From contig NZ_JADBEL010000026.1 of the NCBI RefSeq assembly GCF_014873855.1, forward strand, positions 1-46,887: a stretch of 46,887 nt of DNA, in the 5' to 3' direction. Shown here piece by piece: positions 17,073 through 26,813 of this stretch. The stretch is from Sporosarcina limicola (GTDB lineage Bacteria; Bacillota; Bacilli; Bacillales_A; Planococcaceae). The position numbers and the translations under genes are program-made. Within the stretch, counting starts at the first letter, position 1. Each line of letters opens with the position of its first letter. The notes below the pieces were generated by a model, which worked only from the letters and a program-made list of their open reading frames with translations, had not been told where the DNA came from and did no database searches.

Positions 17073-17567
17073 ATGAATTTAAGTGATTCATCAAGAAAGT
17101 ATATCGTGATTGGACTATCTTTGTTTGTTATGATTGGACTGATTACTGCATCCATCATGGGGAAGAAACAGAATACAGCTTTTCAATTAGATGATACTGA
17201 GTACAGCCATGCCGTCCAACAATTACAAGAAGGGAATTACGCAGGTGCACTTGAAGCATCCAGCGCATTAGAAACCCGTCAAGGCTCCTCAGAACAAGTG
17301 AACTACCTTATTGCGCTCGCAGCGGCGAATTCAGGCGAAATTGAAAAAAGCTTGAAGCATATGCAAAGAACACTGGATCGTAATCCGCATAGAGTTGAGG
17401 ACGCCATGTTCATGCTTCAATATGCAGAGTTTTTTGTTATGGCAGAACAAAAAGATGAGGCAGTGCTGGTATTGGATAGATGTGCTACATTACCAATCCC
17501 GGAAGATTATCCGGAATATCAAGAAAGAGTTGCTCAACTCCAACAACAACTTGCTACTCAATCTTAA
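17073..17567 (+). CDS. Membrane-anchored TPR-like protein
   Basis: A 164-residue protein with one membrane segment (YIVIGLSLFVMIGLITAS, about 10-28) followed by an extracytoplasmic helical-repeat region (YSHAVQQLQEGNYAGALE, IEKSLKHMQRTLDRNP, KDEAVLVLDRCATLP). It starts the glycan locus and lies 18 bases before the O-antigen ligase-like gene, suggesting a scaffold partner for it. The start follows GAAGGGCTGAAG. TATACT and TATAAT hexamers upstream (17000-17045) are possible promoters. Confidence 0.75.
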   Translation: MNLSDSSRKYIVIGLSLFVMIGLITASIMGKKQNTAFQLDDTEYSHAVQQLQEGNYAGALEASSALETRQGSSEQVNYLIALAAANSGEIEKSLKHMQRTLDRNPHRVEDAMFMLQYAEFFVMAEQKDEAVLVLDRCATLPIPEDYPEYQERVAQLQQQLATQS

Positions 17568-17585
17568 AAAGGAAGGTTCAAATAA

Positions 17586-19160
17586 ATGACTTCATATTAC
17601 AATGCAAAAACAACGATTCATAGAGATGAAGCTGAAGATCGGCTGTCACGAGAAAAGGCAGACAGATGGCTATTCGGACTCTTGTTACTAGCGGTTGCAT
17701 TCGTGCCACTTCTCGTCGGAGGATATGTAAAAGAGGTTGTTAGTCCGCACATTACGAACCTCGATCTTATTTCTTCGGGAGCCAAAGGAGATATTTTCAC
17801 CCATTATAAAGCAATTGCACTTTTGATCATTACAGTCATTGTGGTTGTCCTATTCCTCGCTAAAGTATTATTTATGGAAGGGAAAATCCGAAAGACAAAA
17901 CTGAATTTGTTTGTCGGTATTTTTACTTTTGCTATCGTACTCTCTACAATCCTATCTCCAAGCATTTCAATTGCACTTTGGGGTCAATATGACAGATCAG
18001 ATGGTGCAATTTCATACATATGTTATCTTGCTTTATTCTTCGTAGCCATGAATATTGACTACCCGAAAAGAGCATTACATTATGTGATGTATTCACTTTA
18101 TCCCTTCATACTCATCAACTTCATCCTTATTATCATGAATTTCTATGGACGGGACGCGATGACGTATCCCATAGTCCAAAAGATGATGTCAGTATTCCTA
18201 CCTCAAGGAGCTTCACTCGGAGAAGGATCGTTCCTACTCGGGACGCTCAACCAGTGGAATTTCATGAGTGGGATGTTCGCAATCATGACGGCTATGTACC
18301 TTGCATGGGCGATTATCGATACACATAAAATTAGAGGCTATAGTAACATAATTGTGGCCCTCGTATCGCTAGCAATTATGCTTATGTCCATCTCAACGAG
18401 TGGTTTCTTGACAATTATCCTAATCACACCATTCCTTATCTTTTTAGCATTCAAATCACTTGACCGGAAAAAGGCGATACTAGCACTTGTTGTATTTTTC
18501 ATACTAAGTGTACCAGTGCTGCATATACTTGCGGACAAAGACCCGCGTGTGTGGAATGAATCAATCGGGTTCTTCATCAAGAAAAATCCATATATACATG
18601 AACAACCTGCGGCACTGATGCCAACGGACTTCAAGATATCACTTGAAAACAAAGCGTATGCCGCAGAGAATAAGTTCGAGTTACCGGTACTACCTGAACG
18701 CAAAATTGCGGCAGGTTCTGGACGAGCATACATCTGGTTGAAAACCATTGACCTGACAATGGATCGCCCGTTATTCGGGTTCGGACTGGATACGCTGATG
18801 TATTATTTCCCACATAATAATATCGAGTCACGTGCAGGCATGTGGTCGGAAGATACAATTGTGGATAAACCCCATAGTATGTACGTTGGTATCTTCTATG
18901 GGACGGGTATCATTGGTTTTATCGGTTTTATGGGATTAGCAATCATTACAGCGTTAGTAGCGTTCGGAGCAATCTTTACGAGAAAACAGGCTATCGCTGT
19001 AGTATTTGCCGTAGGGTGGCTAGCTTTCCTTATCCAAGCACTATTTAACGACACGCTTCCAGGAACTGCAGCACCGATGTGGGTTCTTGCAGGGATGCTG
19101 ATGGCATTTATGGTGAGAAATAAAGAAGGTGAGGAGATTACTGATGGAAGAAACAATTGA
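17586..19160 (+). CDS. O-antigen ligase/polymerase-like membrane protein
   Basis: A 524-residue polytopic membrane protein with about a dozen hydrophobic segments. A large extracytoplasmic loop (about 320-420) contains GSGRAYIWLKTIDLTMDRPLFGFG and HNNIESRAG-VDKPHSMYVG. That is the Wzy_C (O-antigen ligase/polymerase) signature. In a Gram-positive it may ligate glycan to a wall or S-layer acceptor, or be a second polymerase. The 3' end overlaps the next gene by 17 bases. Confidence 0.82.
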   Translation: MTSYYNAKTTIHRDEAEDRLSREKADRWLFGLLLLAVAFVPLLVGGYVKEVVSPHITNLDLISSGAKGDIFTHYKAIALLIITVIVVVLFLAKVLFMEGKIRKTKLNLFVGIFTFAIVLSTILSPSISIALWGQYDRSDGAISYICYLALFFVAMNIDYPKRALHYVMYSLYPFILINFILIIMNFYGRDAMTYPIVQKMMSVFLPQGASLGEGSFLLGTLNQWNFMSGMFAIMTAMYLAWAIIDTHKIRGYSNIIVALVSLAIMLMSISTSGFLTIILITPFLIFLAFKSLDRKKAILALVVFFILSVPVLHILADKDPRVWNESIGFFIKKNPYIHEQPAALMPTDFKISLENKAYAAENKFELPVLPERKIAAGSGRAYIWLKTIDLTMDRPLFGFGLDTLMYYFPHNNIESRAGMWSEDTIVDKPHSMYVGIFYGTGIIGFIGFMGLAIITALVAFGAIFTRKQAIAVVFAVGWLAFLIQALFNDTLPGTAAPMWVLAGMLMAFMVRNKEGEEITDGRNN

Positions 19161-20064
19161 ATTACGTGAGCTAATTGAAACGGTATGGAAAGGGAAGTGG
19201 ATCATCGCTGGATTGACAGCATTGTTCATGTTTGCAGCTGCAATCCTCAGTTGGTTCGTCTTGCCTGAGCAATATGAATCGAAAGCGACTGTGCAAGTCG
19301 CGAGTGAAGTGCAAGATACGGGGATTATGTCGAGTTATGTTGCGGCGGAGTTTACACCGATTGTATTCTCCCAACGCTTCAAAAATGAAGTGCATATGAA
19401 CGAAGCATTACAAGAAGTGGGTGTTGCTAAGAAGTTCAACCCTAAGAATCTTTCAACGTCTATCCAAGTAGGCACAGACCTTGTTGATCTCTCATACAAG
19501 AGCACAAGTGCTAAAGTGGCCAATGAACACCTCACGCTCTTCATTGACAAAACGAAAGAACGCATGAATACATCTGTTAAAAGTACGTTGAATGAACTTG
19601 AAAAAACCTATACATCAGAATCTAGTCAGCTATCAGCTGAAATCGAAACGCTAATTGAGCAATATAATAATGTAGTCGTGTTTAACAAATTACCTGAAAT
19701 TCTAATTATGCAAACGTTGGTCAACTCGCAAATCATTTTGACCGTAAGTGACGATCAACTCACAGCACTTGCAAAAGTGAACGGGGCACTCCATAACGAA
19801 CTAATGCAGATGAAAGCACAAATTACGTCGAAGTCAGCAGAATATCAACGCGTACTGGATAAGTATCAATCGGTCAAAACAGGTCTTGACAGTTTTCGTC
19901 CAGATCCATTCATCCGGACAATTATCGAACCAACAATTCCCGAAAAACCAGTTGCACCAAATAAAGTGTTGAATGTTGCTATTGCAATGATCATCGGTCT
20001 TATGGCGGGTCTCGGATTCATATTTTTCCGTCAGTACTGGAAAAATTCAGCATCTACAAAGTAA
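19144..20064 (+). CDS. Wzz/YveK-like polysaccharide co-polymerase
   Basis: A 306-residue chain-length determinant family protein. It has a cytoplasmic ELRELIETVWKGKW start, a first membrane segment (IIAGLTALFMFAAAILSWFV) and an extracytoplasmic coiled region (about 60-265). The proline-rich PTIPEKPVAPNK precedes the second membrane segment (VLNVAIAMIIGLMAGLGFIFF). ATG 19144 is chosen because it follows GGTGAGGAG; an in-frame GTG at 19129 lies within that site. No cognate tyrosine kinase gene follows, so any kinase is elsewhere or absent. Confidence 0.88.
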   Translation: MEETIELRELIETVWKGKWIIAGLTALFMFAAAILSWFVLPEQYESKATVQVASEVQDTGIMSSYVAAEFTPIVFSQRFKNEVHMNEALQEVGVAKKFNPKNLSTSIQVGTDLVDLSYKSTSAKVANEHLTLFIDKTKERMNTSVKSTLNELEKTYTSESSQLSAEIETLIEQYNNVVVFNKLPEILIMQTLVNSQIILTVSDDQLTALAKVNGALHNELMQMKAQITSKSAEYQRVLDKYQSVKTGLDSFRPDPFIRTIIEPTIPEKPVAPNKVLNVAIAMIIGLMAGLGFIFFRQYWKNSASTK

Positions 20065-20088
20065 AATTAGTGAAGGAAGGTCCGGGAT

Positions 20089-21918
20089 ATGAGCTACAGA
20101 TTGCGCTACATTACATTTTTCATACTTGACTCGGCAATCGTACTTTCCGCGATCTTTATGAGTTATTATCTATTGCACCCAACAATCAATGGCTATTCGG
20201 ATAAGATGATTATCCTGAGTGCTATAACGCTACTTATCAGTCATCATATTGTCGCTTATTTCTTCCATTTGTACGACCGTGTTTGGAGTGTTGCATCCGT
20301 AAGAGAATTGCTGACGATAGGTATCGCAGTGACGATATCGGTTGCTTCTGCAAGTGCCCTCCAATATGTCGTCAAACAGGATATCTATTTCCGTATTATG
20401 GCGATTACCTGGATGCTGCACATCATTATGATCGGCGGATCTCGCTTCCTGTTACGTCTGATTAAAGACCGTGAATCTTTCGTAAATCCGGCGAACATGA
20501 GACGGGTACTCATCATAGGTGCTGGGCAAGCAGGTACGATGCTTGCTCGTAATCTACAGCGTGCGACCAGCCCTGAATTACTTCCTGTTGCTTTTATCGA
20601 TGACGATCCTCGGAAACAACATTTGAAAATCATGAATCTCACTGTACAAGGAAAGACAAAGGACATTCAACGACTTGTCGAATCCAAAGGAATTGACGAT
20701 ATCATCATCGCAATTCCTTCGCTAGGAAGAATAGGAATTCGCAATATTTATGAAAGGTGTGCGAAAACCGGGGCGAGAGTGAAAATCATGCCGAGTATCG
20801 AAGACGTCATGACGGGGGAAATATCCGTCAATGATATGCGTGAAGTGAACATTGAAGACCTTCTTGGCCGTGAAACAGTCGTGCTGGATTTAAAAGCCAT
20901 TGCAGACAAACTTACTGGAAAAACAATCCTTGTCACGGGTGCCGGTGGTTCAATAGGCTCTGAAATTTGCCGACAAGTAAGCGAATTCAGGCCAAAACGA
21001 TTGCTCTTGTTAGGACATGGGGAAAGTTCGATATACACGATAGATATGGAACTGAAACAAAGAAACTTAAAGGATATTGAAATTATTCCCATCATCGCAG
21101 ATGTCAAAGATCGCGAACGTATCTTTGACATTGTAAGTGCAACGAAACCTGACGTTATCTACCATGCTGCAGCCCATAAGCATGTCCCGCTTATGGAAGC
21201 GAACCCAATGGAAGCCGTAAAGAATAACATCTATGGCACTAAAAACATTGCAGAAGCCGCAGATACATTTGGTGTTCCACATTTCGTGATGATATCAACC
21301 GATAAAGCTGTCAACCCACCCAACGTCATGGGTGCGACCAAACGTTTTGCTGAAATGATTGTCCAGAATCTAGCAAAAGAAAGTAAAACTAAATTCGCGG
21401 CAGTCCGATTTGGCAACGTCCTTGGTTCGCGAGGTAGCGTGGTCCCCCTATTCAAACAACAAATCGCCAATGGTGGACCTATTACGGTGACTGATCCAGA
21501 AATGACAAGGTATTTCATGACCATTCCAGAAGCCTCACGACTGGTTATCCAAGCCGGGACATTGGCAGCTGGCGGTGAAGTGTTTGTCCTCGACATGGGA
21601 GAGCCTGTGAAGATTGTTGATCTTGCCAAAAACCTCATCAAATTATCCGGTTACACGGAAGATGAAATTCGAATCGAATTTAGTGGCATCCGTCCAGGAG
21701 AGAAATTATTTGAGGAACTGCTTAATGAAAATGAAATTCAAAGTAGCCATGTCTTCCCAAAAATACATATTGGAAAAGCGACGCCTATTTCGAAAATGGA
21801 AATGGACTACACGTTGGGGCAATTGACTACAATGCCAATCGATGAAGTGAAAACAACCTTGATTGGATTTGCTAATCGGAAAGTGCCTGAAGGGAAAAGT
21901 GGGATGACGCCTGTTTGA
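20089..21918 (+). CDS. capD: UDP-GlcNAc 4,6-dehydratase, CapD/EpsC/PglF family
   Basis: A 609-residue membrane-linked nucleotide-sugar dehydratase. Four N-terminal membrane helices are followed by a first Rossmann motif GAGQAGTMLA (from 144) and the catalytic short-chain dehydrogenase domain with GAGGSIGSE (from 284). STDKAVNPPNVMGATKR holds the atypical active site of this subfamily. It makes UDP-4-keto-6-deoxy-GlcNAc, the first step toward UDP-diacetyl-bacillosamine, which the PglE/PglD/PglC-type genes about 8 kb downstream would complete. The start follows GAAGGTCCGG. It marks the left border of the AT-rich cassette. Confidence 0.93.
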   Translation: MSYRLRYITFFILDSAIVLSAIFMSYYLLHPTINGYSDKMIILSAITLLISHHIVAYFFHLYDRVWSVASVRELLTIGIAVTISVASASALQYVVKQDIYFRIMAITWMLHIIMIGGSRFLLRLIKDRESFVNPANMRRVLIIGAGQAGTMLARNLQRATSPELLPVAFIDDDPRKQHLKIMNLTVQGKTKDIQRLVESKGIDDIIIAIPSLGRIGIRNIYERCAKTGARVKIMPSIEDVMTGEISVNDMREVNIEDLLGRETVVLDLKAIADKLTGKTILVTGAGGSIGSEICRQVSEFRPKRLLLLGHGESSIYTIDMELKQRNLKDIEIIPIIADVKDRERIFDIVSATKPDVIYHAAAHKHVPLMEANPMEAVKNNIYGTKNIAEAADTFGVPHFVMISTDKAVNPPNVMGATKRFAEMIVQNLAKESKTKFAAVRFGNVLGSRGSVVPLFKQQIANGGPITVTDPEMTRYFMTIPEASRLVIQAGTLAAGGEVFVLDMGEPVKIVDLAKNLIKLSGYTEDEIRIEFSGIRPGEKLFEELLNENEIQSSHVFPKIHIGKATPISKMEMDYTLGQLTTMPIDEVKTTLIGFANRKVPEGKSGMTPV

Positions 21919-21963
21919 TATTTTTTTAAGTTTATAATAAGAAGTTTTTACATTGAAAAAGCT

Positions 21964-22110
21964 ATGCTTGAGAGTGTAATTAGTAATCTGTGGGAGATTG
22001 TTGGCAAAGAGTTGATGATTATTTTTCAGATGATGGAGCCGGAAGAGTGTGTAGAAAAAGAGGATATTATCGTATTATACGCGAAACGAGGTGAGACTTT
22101 TTTATTATGA
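21964..22110 (+). CDS. Possible 48-aa peptide overlapping the next gene
   Basis: A frame from ATG 21964 to TGA 22108-22110, overlapping the glycosyltransferase start as ATGA, an arrangement typical of translational coupling. It encodes an acidic helical peptide with NLWEIVGKELMI and EECVEKEDIIVLYAKRG. No good ribosome site is evident. It looks like the C-terminal tail of a larger, deleted protein. No family is recognised. Confidence 0.35.
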   Translation: MLESVISNLWEIVGKELMIIFQMMEPEECVEKEDIIVLYAKRGETFLL

Positions 22111-23312
22111 ACATTCTATTAGTCACATTAGCATATCCAGAAAATGAAGCTCAAACAAATTTATATACTGATTTAATGTCAGAGTTCAAGAAGAACGGGC
22201 ATGATGTGACAGTAGTATGTCAAAGAGAAAAAAGGAATAACAAACCGACAGAACTAATTTCACACTGCTCAATACCTGTTTTAAGAGTTCGGACTGGAAA
22301 TGTGACAAAAACAAATAGGATTGAAAAAGGTATTAGTACACTTCAATTGGAATATAAGTTTCTTAAAGCAATTAAAAAACACTTTGTCAACAAAAAGTTT
22401 GATCTTGTATTATATTCCACACCACCTATTACTTTTGAGAAAGTGATTAAGTATTTTAAAGACACACAAAATGTTACAACCTATTTATTATTGAAAGATA
22501 TATTTCCCCAGAATGCTGTTGATATCGGTCTAGTAAAAGAAAATAGTATAATCCATAAGTATTTTGAGAAAAAAGAAAAGTCCCTTTATGATATTAGCGA
22601 TTTTATTGGTTGTATGTCAGAAGCGAATAAACAGTATTTACTCAAACATCATCCTGAAATCGATGAGCGAAAAGTTGAAGTGAATCCAAATACGATAGTT
22701 CCTACAGTGATAATAACTGATACAAGTAAAGGGGATATAAGAGAATCCTTAAATATACCTCACGAGGCCCTTCTCTTCATTTATGGTGGAAATTTGGGTA
22801 AACCCCAAGGGATTGATTTCCTCATTAAATCACTGAATCTATATAAAAATCAAGACGATGTTTATTTTTTAATTGTCGGTTCTGGAACTGAATACAATAG
22901 AATCCAACAGTATATAGGTTCAAATAAACCAACTAATATTCGACTAGAAAGTTATATGCCAAAAGATCAATATGATGAATTAGTAAGGGCGGCAGATATT
23001 GGGATGATTTATCTGGATAAACGATTCACTATACCAAACATCCCTTCAAGATTAACAGCTTATATGAATAACTCAAAACCAGTGTTAGCGGTAACGGATG
23101 TAAATACAGATTTGAAGGAAATTATAAAAGAAGCGAATTGTGGATATTACACTCCAGCTGGAGATGAACAATTATTTAAAAAAACAGTTGAAATTATAAA
23201 AAAGGAAAGAAGTAATCTACTTAATCTGGGGGATAATGGACGTAAATATTTAGAAAGTAATTTTCATGTCTCCATATCATATGAGATAATAATGAAGCAT
23301 TTTGATAGATAG
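22107..23312 (+). CDS. Glycosyltransferase family 4, WbuB-like
   Basis: A 401-residue GT-B glycosyltransferase. The N-terminal domain begins MNILLVTLAYPENEAQTNLYTD. The linker region has LKDIFPQNAVDIG. The C-terminal domain has FIYGGNLGKPQGIDFLI, the nucleotide-sugar-binding IPSRLTAYMNNSKPVLAVTD and EANCGYY. This pattern is that of WbuB, the L-FucNAc transferase. The next three genes make UDP-L-FucNAc, which agrees. It is the only recognisable non-initiating glycosyltransferase in the locus. Confidence 0.87.
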   Translation: MNILLVTLAYPENEAQTNLYTDLMSEFKKNGHDVTVVCQREKRNNKPTELISHCSIPVLRVRTGNVTKTNRIEKGISTLQLEYKFLKAIKKHFVNKKFDLVLYSTPPITFEKVIKYFKDTQNVTTYLLLKDIFPQNAVDIGLVKENSIIHKYFEKKEKSLYDISDFIGCMSEANKQYLLKHHPEIDERKVEVNPNTIVPTVIITDTSKGDIRESLNIPHEALLFIYGGNLGKPQGIDFLIKSLNLYKNQDDVYFLIVGSGTEYNRIQQYIGSNKPTNIRLESYMPKDQYDELVRAADIGMIYLDKRFTIPNIPSRLTAYMNNSKPVLAVTDVNTDLKEIIKEANCGYYTPAGDEQLFKKTVEIIKKERSNLLNLGDNGRKYLESNFHVSISYEIIMKHFDR

Positions 23313-23323
23313 GATGAGATTAT

Positions 23324-24346
23324 ATGTTTAAAAATAAAACATTGCTTATAACCGGAGGAACCGGATCATTTGGAAATGCAGTTATGGAGAGATTCTTACA
23401 TACAGACATTAAAGAAGTCCGTATCTTTTCACGCGATGAGAAGAAACAAGACGATATGCGTAAAGTTTATAATAATGATAAGCTAAAGTTTTACATCGGT
23501 GACGTACGTGATCTGGCCAGTGTGAAGTATGCTATGAATGATGTGGATTATGTATTTCATGCAGCTGCGCTTAAACAGGTTCCATCATGTGAATTCTTTC
23601 CGATGGAAGCAGTCAAGACAAATGTCATTGGTACTGAAAACGTATTAAATGCCTCTATTGAATATAGTGTAAAAAAAGTCATTTGTCTTTCAACAGATAA
23701 AGCAGCTTATCCAATCAATGCAATGGGGATTTCTAAAGCGATGATGGAAAAAGTATTCGTTGCTAAAGCAAAAACAGTCTCTCCAGACAAAACACTTGTT
23801 TGTGGGACAAGATACGGAAACGTTATGGCTTCTCGTGGGTCAGTGATTCCACTTTTCGTGGAGCAAATTAAAGCAGGAAAGCCGCTCACAATTACAAATC
23901 CGAATATGACACGATTCTTAATGAGTCTTGAAGAAGCTGTCGAGCTTGTAGTCTTTGCATTTAAAAATGCTGAAGCTGGAGATATTATGGTTCAAAAATC
24001 CCCTGCTTCTACAATCGCAGATTTAGCACAAGCAGTAAAAGAAGTTTTCAATGCTGATAATGAAGTGAAACTTATAGGCACACGGCATGGGGAGAAGTTA
24101 TTCGAGACTCTCCTTACTAGAGAGGAACACATCGTTGCAGATGACCTAGAAGGCTTTTACAGAGTACCAGCAGATAATCGAGACCTTAATTACGGGAAGT
24201 ATTTTGAAGAAGGCGATAAAAAGCTTTCGAATGACGACGAATATAACTCGCATAACACAGAGCGACTAACAATAGAACAAATCAAAGCAAAGCTTTTAGA
24301 ACTTCCTTACATCCAGCATGAATTGAAAGGATGGAATCATCAGTGA
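23324..24346 (+). CDS. capE: UDP-GlcNAc 4,6-dehydratase/5-epimerase, CapE/FnlA family
   Basis: A 340-residue short-chain dehydrogenase with ITGGTGSFGNAV near the N-terminus, HAAALKQVPSCEF, and LSTDKAAYPINAMGISKAMME at the active site. It performs the first step of UDP-L-FucNAc synthesis. It is adjacent to capF and capG homologues in the conserved order, and its stop overlaps the capF start. Confidence 0.93.
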   Translation: MFKNKTLLITGGTGSFGNAVMERFLHTDIKEVRIFSRDEKKQDDMRKVYNNDKLKFYIGDVRDLASVKYAMNDVDYVFHAAALKQVPSCEFFPMEAVKTNVIGTENVLNASIEYSVKKVICLSTDKAAYPINAMGISKAMMEKVFVAKAKTVSPDKTLVCGTRYGNVMASRGSVIPLFVEQIKAGKPLTITNPNMTRFLMSLEEAVELVVFAFKNAEAGDIMVQKSPASTIADLAQAVKEVFNADNEVKLIGTRHGEKLFETLLTREEHIVADDLEGFYRVPADNRDLNYGKYFEEGDKKLSNDDEYNSHNTERLTIEQIKAKLLELPYIQHELKGWNHQ

Positions 24347-25461
24347 AGATTCTGGTAACAGGTGCAGGAGGATTCCTTGGTAAAAACTTAGTTGCAGAGC
24401 TAAAAAATCAAGGGTATGAAGATTTACTTTTGTATACAAGAAGCCAAACTTTAAAAGATTTAGAAGAGTACACAAAGAAATGCGACTTTGTATATCACTT
24501 AGCTGGAGTGAATAGGCCAAGAAATAAAGAAGAGTTCATGGACGGAAACTATGGTTTTACATCTGAATTATTGAACCTATTAAAAAAACATAATAATGAA
24601 TCACCTATACTTATTACTTCTTCTATCCAGGCTGAAAGAGACAATCTATACGGAAAAAGCAAAAAAGCTGGAGAAGACCTAATATTAGATTATTCAAAGG
24701 AAACAGGTGTAAAGGTATACGTATATAGACTGCCAAATTTATTTGGAAAGTGGAGTAAACCTAACTATAATACGGTTGTTGCAACGTATTGTCATAGTAT
24801 TGCAAGAGATTTAGATATTCAGGTTACTAATCCAGAGGCAGAACTTACTTTATGTTATATAGACGATGTTTTAGAAGAATTCGTGAATGCACTAAAGGGA
24901 TCTCCAACTAAATCAGATAATTACTGTACTGTTCAAACGTTATATTCAATTAAGCTAGGTAAATTGGCAGAATTAATCAAAGGCTTTAAAGATAGCAGAA
25001 GCACTTTGAGTATCCCGAATATGGAAGATGCTTTAACTAAAAAATTATATAGTACTTATTTAAGTTTTTTACCAGAAGATCAGTTTTCGTATGATTTAAA
25101 GATGAATGTGGACAACAGGGGATCTTTCACGGAGTTTATTCGAACACCTGAAAGAGGACAAGTATCAGTTAATGTATCTAAACCAGGAATTACAAAAGGG
25201 AACCACTGGCACCACACTAAAAATGAAAAATTTTTAGTAGTTAGTGGAGAAGGTCTTATCAGGTTTAGGAAAATTGATACTGAGGATATTATTGAATATA
25301 AAGTGAATGGGAACAACCTTACAGTCGTGGATATACCTACGGGTTACACCCATAGTATTGTAAATGTTGGTGAAACTGATTTAGTAACAGTGATGTGGGT
25401 AAATGAATGCTTTAATCCCGACAAACCAGACACAATATTTTTGGAGGTATTAACAAAATGA
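24343..25461 (+). CDS. capF: Bifunctional reductase/epimerase, CapF family
   Basis: A 373-residue CapF-type enzyme with an N-terminal short-chain reductase domain (KILVTGAGGFLGKN, then YGKSKKAGEDL) and a C-terminal cupin domain (about 250-373) with GNHWHHTKNEKFLVVSGEG metal-binding histidines. It is the middle step of the UDP-L-FucNAc pathway. GTG 24343, eight bases after AAAGGATGG, is preferred; an in-frame ATG at 24331 would add four residues. Confidence 0.92.
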   Translation: MKILVTGAGGFLGKNLVAELKNQGYEDLLLYTRSQTLKDLEEYTKKCDFVYHLAGVNRPRNKEEFMDGNYGFTSELLNLLKKHNNESPILITSSIQAERDNLYGKSKKAGEDLILDYSKETGVKVYVYRLPNLFGKWSKPNYNTVVATYCHSIARDLDIQVTNPEAELTLCYIDDVLEEFVNALKGSPTKSDNYCTVQTLYSIKLGKLAELIKGFKDSRSTLSIPNMEDALTKKLYSTYLSFLPEDQFSYDLKMNVDNRGSFTEFIRTPERGQVSVNVSKPGITKGNHWHHTKNEKFLVVSGEGLIRFRKIDTEDIIEYKVNGNNLTVVDIPTGYTHSIVNVGETDLVTVMWVNECFNPDKPDTIFLEVLTK

Positions 25462-26594
25462 GTAAGTTGAAAATAATGACAATTGTAGGGACAAGACCTG
25501 AAATAATTAGGTTATCAGAAACAATAAAAGCATGCGATCGCTATTTTGAACAAGTATTAGTTCATACTGGACAGAATTATGATTACACACTGAACCAAAT
25601 CTTTTTTGAAGAACTTGGATTGCGTGAGCCAAATCATTATTTAAATGCAGCGGGTGGTAATCTTGGGGAAACGATGGGGAACATTGTCTCAAAAGCATAT
25701 GAAGTACTGGTAAAAGAGAAGCCGGATGCATTACTGATATTGGGAGATACAAATAGTTGTCTAGCAGCTATACCTGCAAAACGTCTTAAAATACCTATTT
25801 TCCACATGGAAGCAGGAAATCGTTGCTTCGATCAAAACGTTCCAGAAGAAATCAATCGTAAAATCGTAGATCATATTTCAGATATTAATTTACCTTACAC
25901 TGAACACAGCCGCAGATACCTCTTATCAGAAGGAATTCGTAAAGAGCATATCTTTGTGACGGGCTCTCCTATGACAGAAGTATTGAATAAGAATATGGTT
26001 AAAATAAACAATAGTAAGATTCTTGAAGAATTAGAACTAGAAAAAGGAAAATATATTCTTGTTTCTGCACATCGTGAGGAGAACATAGATAATGAAGAGA
26101 ATTTCCTTTCACTCATGAAAGCTATTAACAACATTGCTAAACAATACCAAATACCTGTCATTTATTCTACACATCCACGAAGTTGGAATATAATTGAAAA
26201 AAGAGGATTCAAATTCCATTCGCTGGTTAGACAGCTGAAGCCTTTCGGTTTTGTTGATTATAACCATCTTCAGTTAAATTCGTTTGTTGTATTGTCTGAT
26301 AGCGGAACATTATCGGAAGAGTCGGCTATCCTTGATTTTCCGGGGGTGCTGATTAGGACATCTACGGAAAGGCCAGAAGTGCTTGATAAAGGTACTGTTG
26401 TGATTGGCGGCATTACGGAGAAAGAGATTGTACAGGCGGTCGATTTGAGCCGGGCTATGTGGGAGAATGAAGAGAAGAAGTATATTGCTACTGATTATAA
26501 GGATGAAAATGTTTCGATTAAGGTTGTTAAAATTGTGCAGAGTTACACAGAAATTGTGAATAATGTTATATGGAACAAAGATAAAAAAGAGTAG
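25458..26594 (+). CDS. capG: UDP-N-acetylglucosamine 2-epimerase family, CapG/FnlC
   Basis: A 378-residue WecB-fold epimerase. It begins KLKIMTIVGTRPEIIRLSE and contains HTGQNYDYTLNQIFFEELG, HMEAGNRCFDQNVPEEINRK, SAHREENID and SDSGTLSEE. The start overlaps the capF stop as ATGA. It completes UDP-L-FucNAc synthesis (last epimerisation). Confidence 0.93.
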   Translation: MSKLKIMTIVGTRPEIIRLSETIKACDRYFEQVLVHTGQNYDYTLNQIFFEELGLREPNHYLNAAGGNLGETMGNIVSKAYEVLVKEKPDALLILGDTNSCLAAIPAKRLKIPIFHMEAGNRCFDQNVPEEINRKIVDHISDINLPYTEHSRRYLLSEGIRKEHIFVTGSPMTEVLNKNMVKINNSKILEELELEKGKYILVSAHREENIDNEENFLSLMKAINNIAKQYQIPVIYSTHPRSWNIIEKRGFKFHSLVRQLKPFGFVDYNHLQLNSFVVLSDSGTLSEESAILDFPGVLIRTSTERPEVLDKGTVVIGGITEKEIVQAVDLSRAMWENEEKKYIATDYKDENVSIKVVKIVQSYTEIVNNVIWNKDKKE

Positions 26595-26813
26595 GTCTAA
26601 ATTAAAGTGTCTGAAATATATAAGCTACTCTTTATTAATGAAATTTTACTTATAAAATTGTAAGTTTTATATTTTAAGATTATTGTATCGTGACCATATC
26701 TATTCTTAAACAGAACTGCGATAATAGATATTATGGTCAAGTAAAACTTAAAGGTATTTAATATACTCTGCTTAGATTAGGTTAATTATATTATGATATT
26801 AGGAAGGTAATCG
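26595..26813. other. AT-rich spacer, nothing recognised
   Basis: A 219-base AT-rich gap between the epimerase and polymerase genes. It has no convincing gene or hairpin. An internal promoter could sit here. Confidence 0.25.

Noticed and set aside
17586..20064. A complete tyrosine-kinase-regulated capsule module
   Set aside because: A Wzz-like co-polymerase is present, but no CapB/YwqD-type kinase or phosphatase gene is in the locus.
21231..21641. 136-codon minus-strand frame inside capD
   Set aside because: Shadow of the dehydratase coding frame. Composition is typical of antisense reading.
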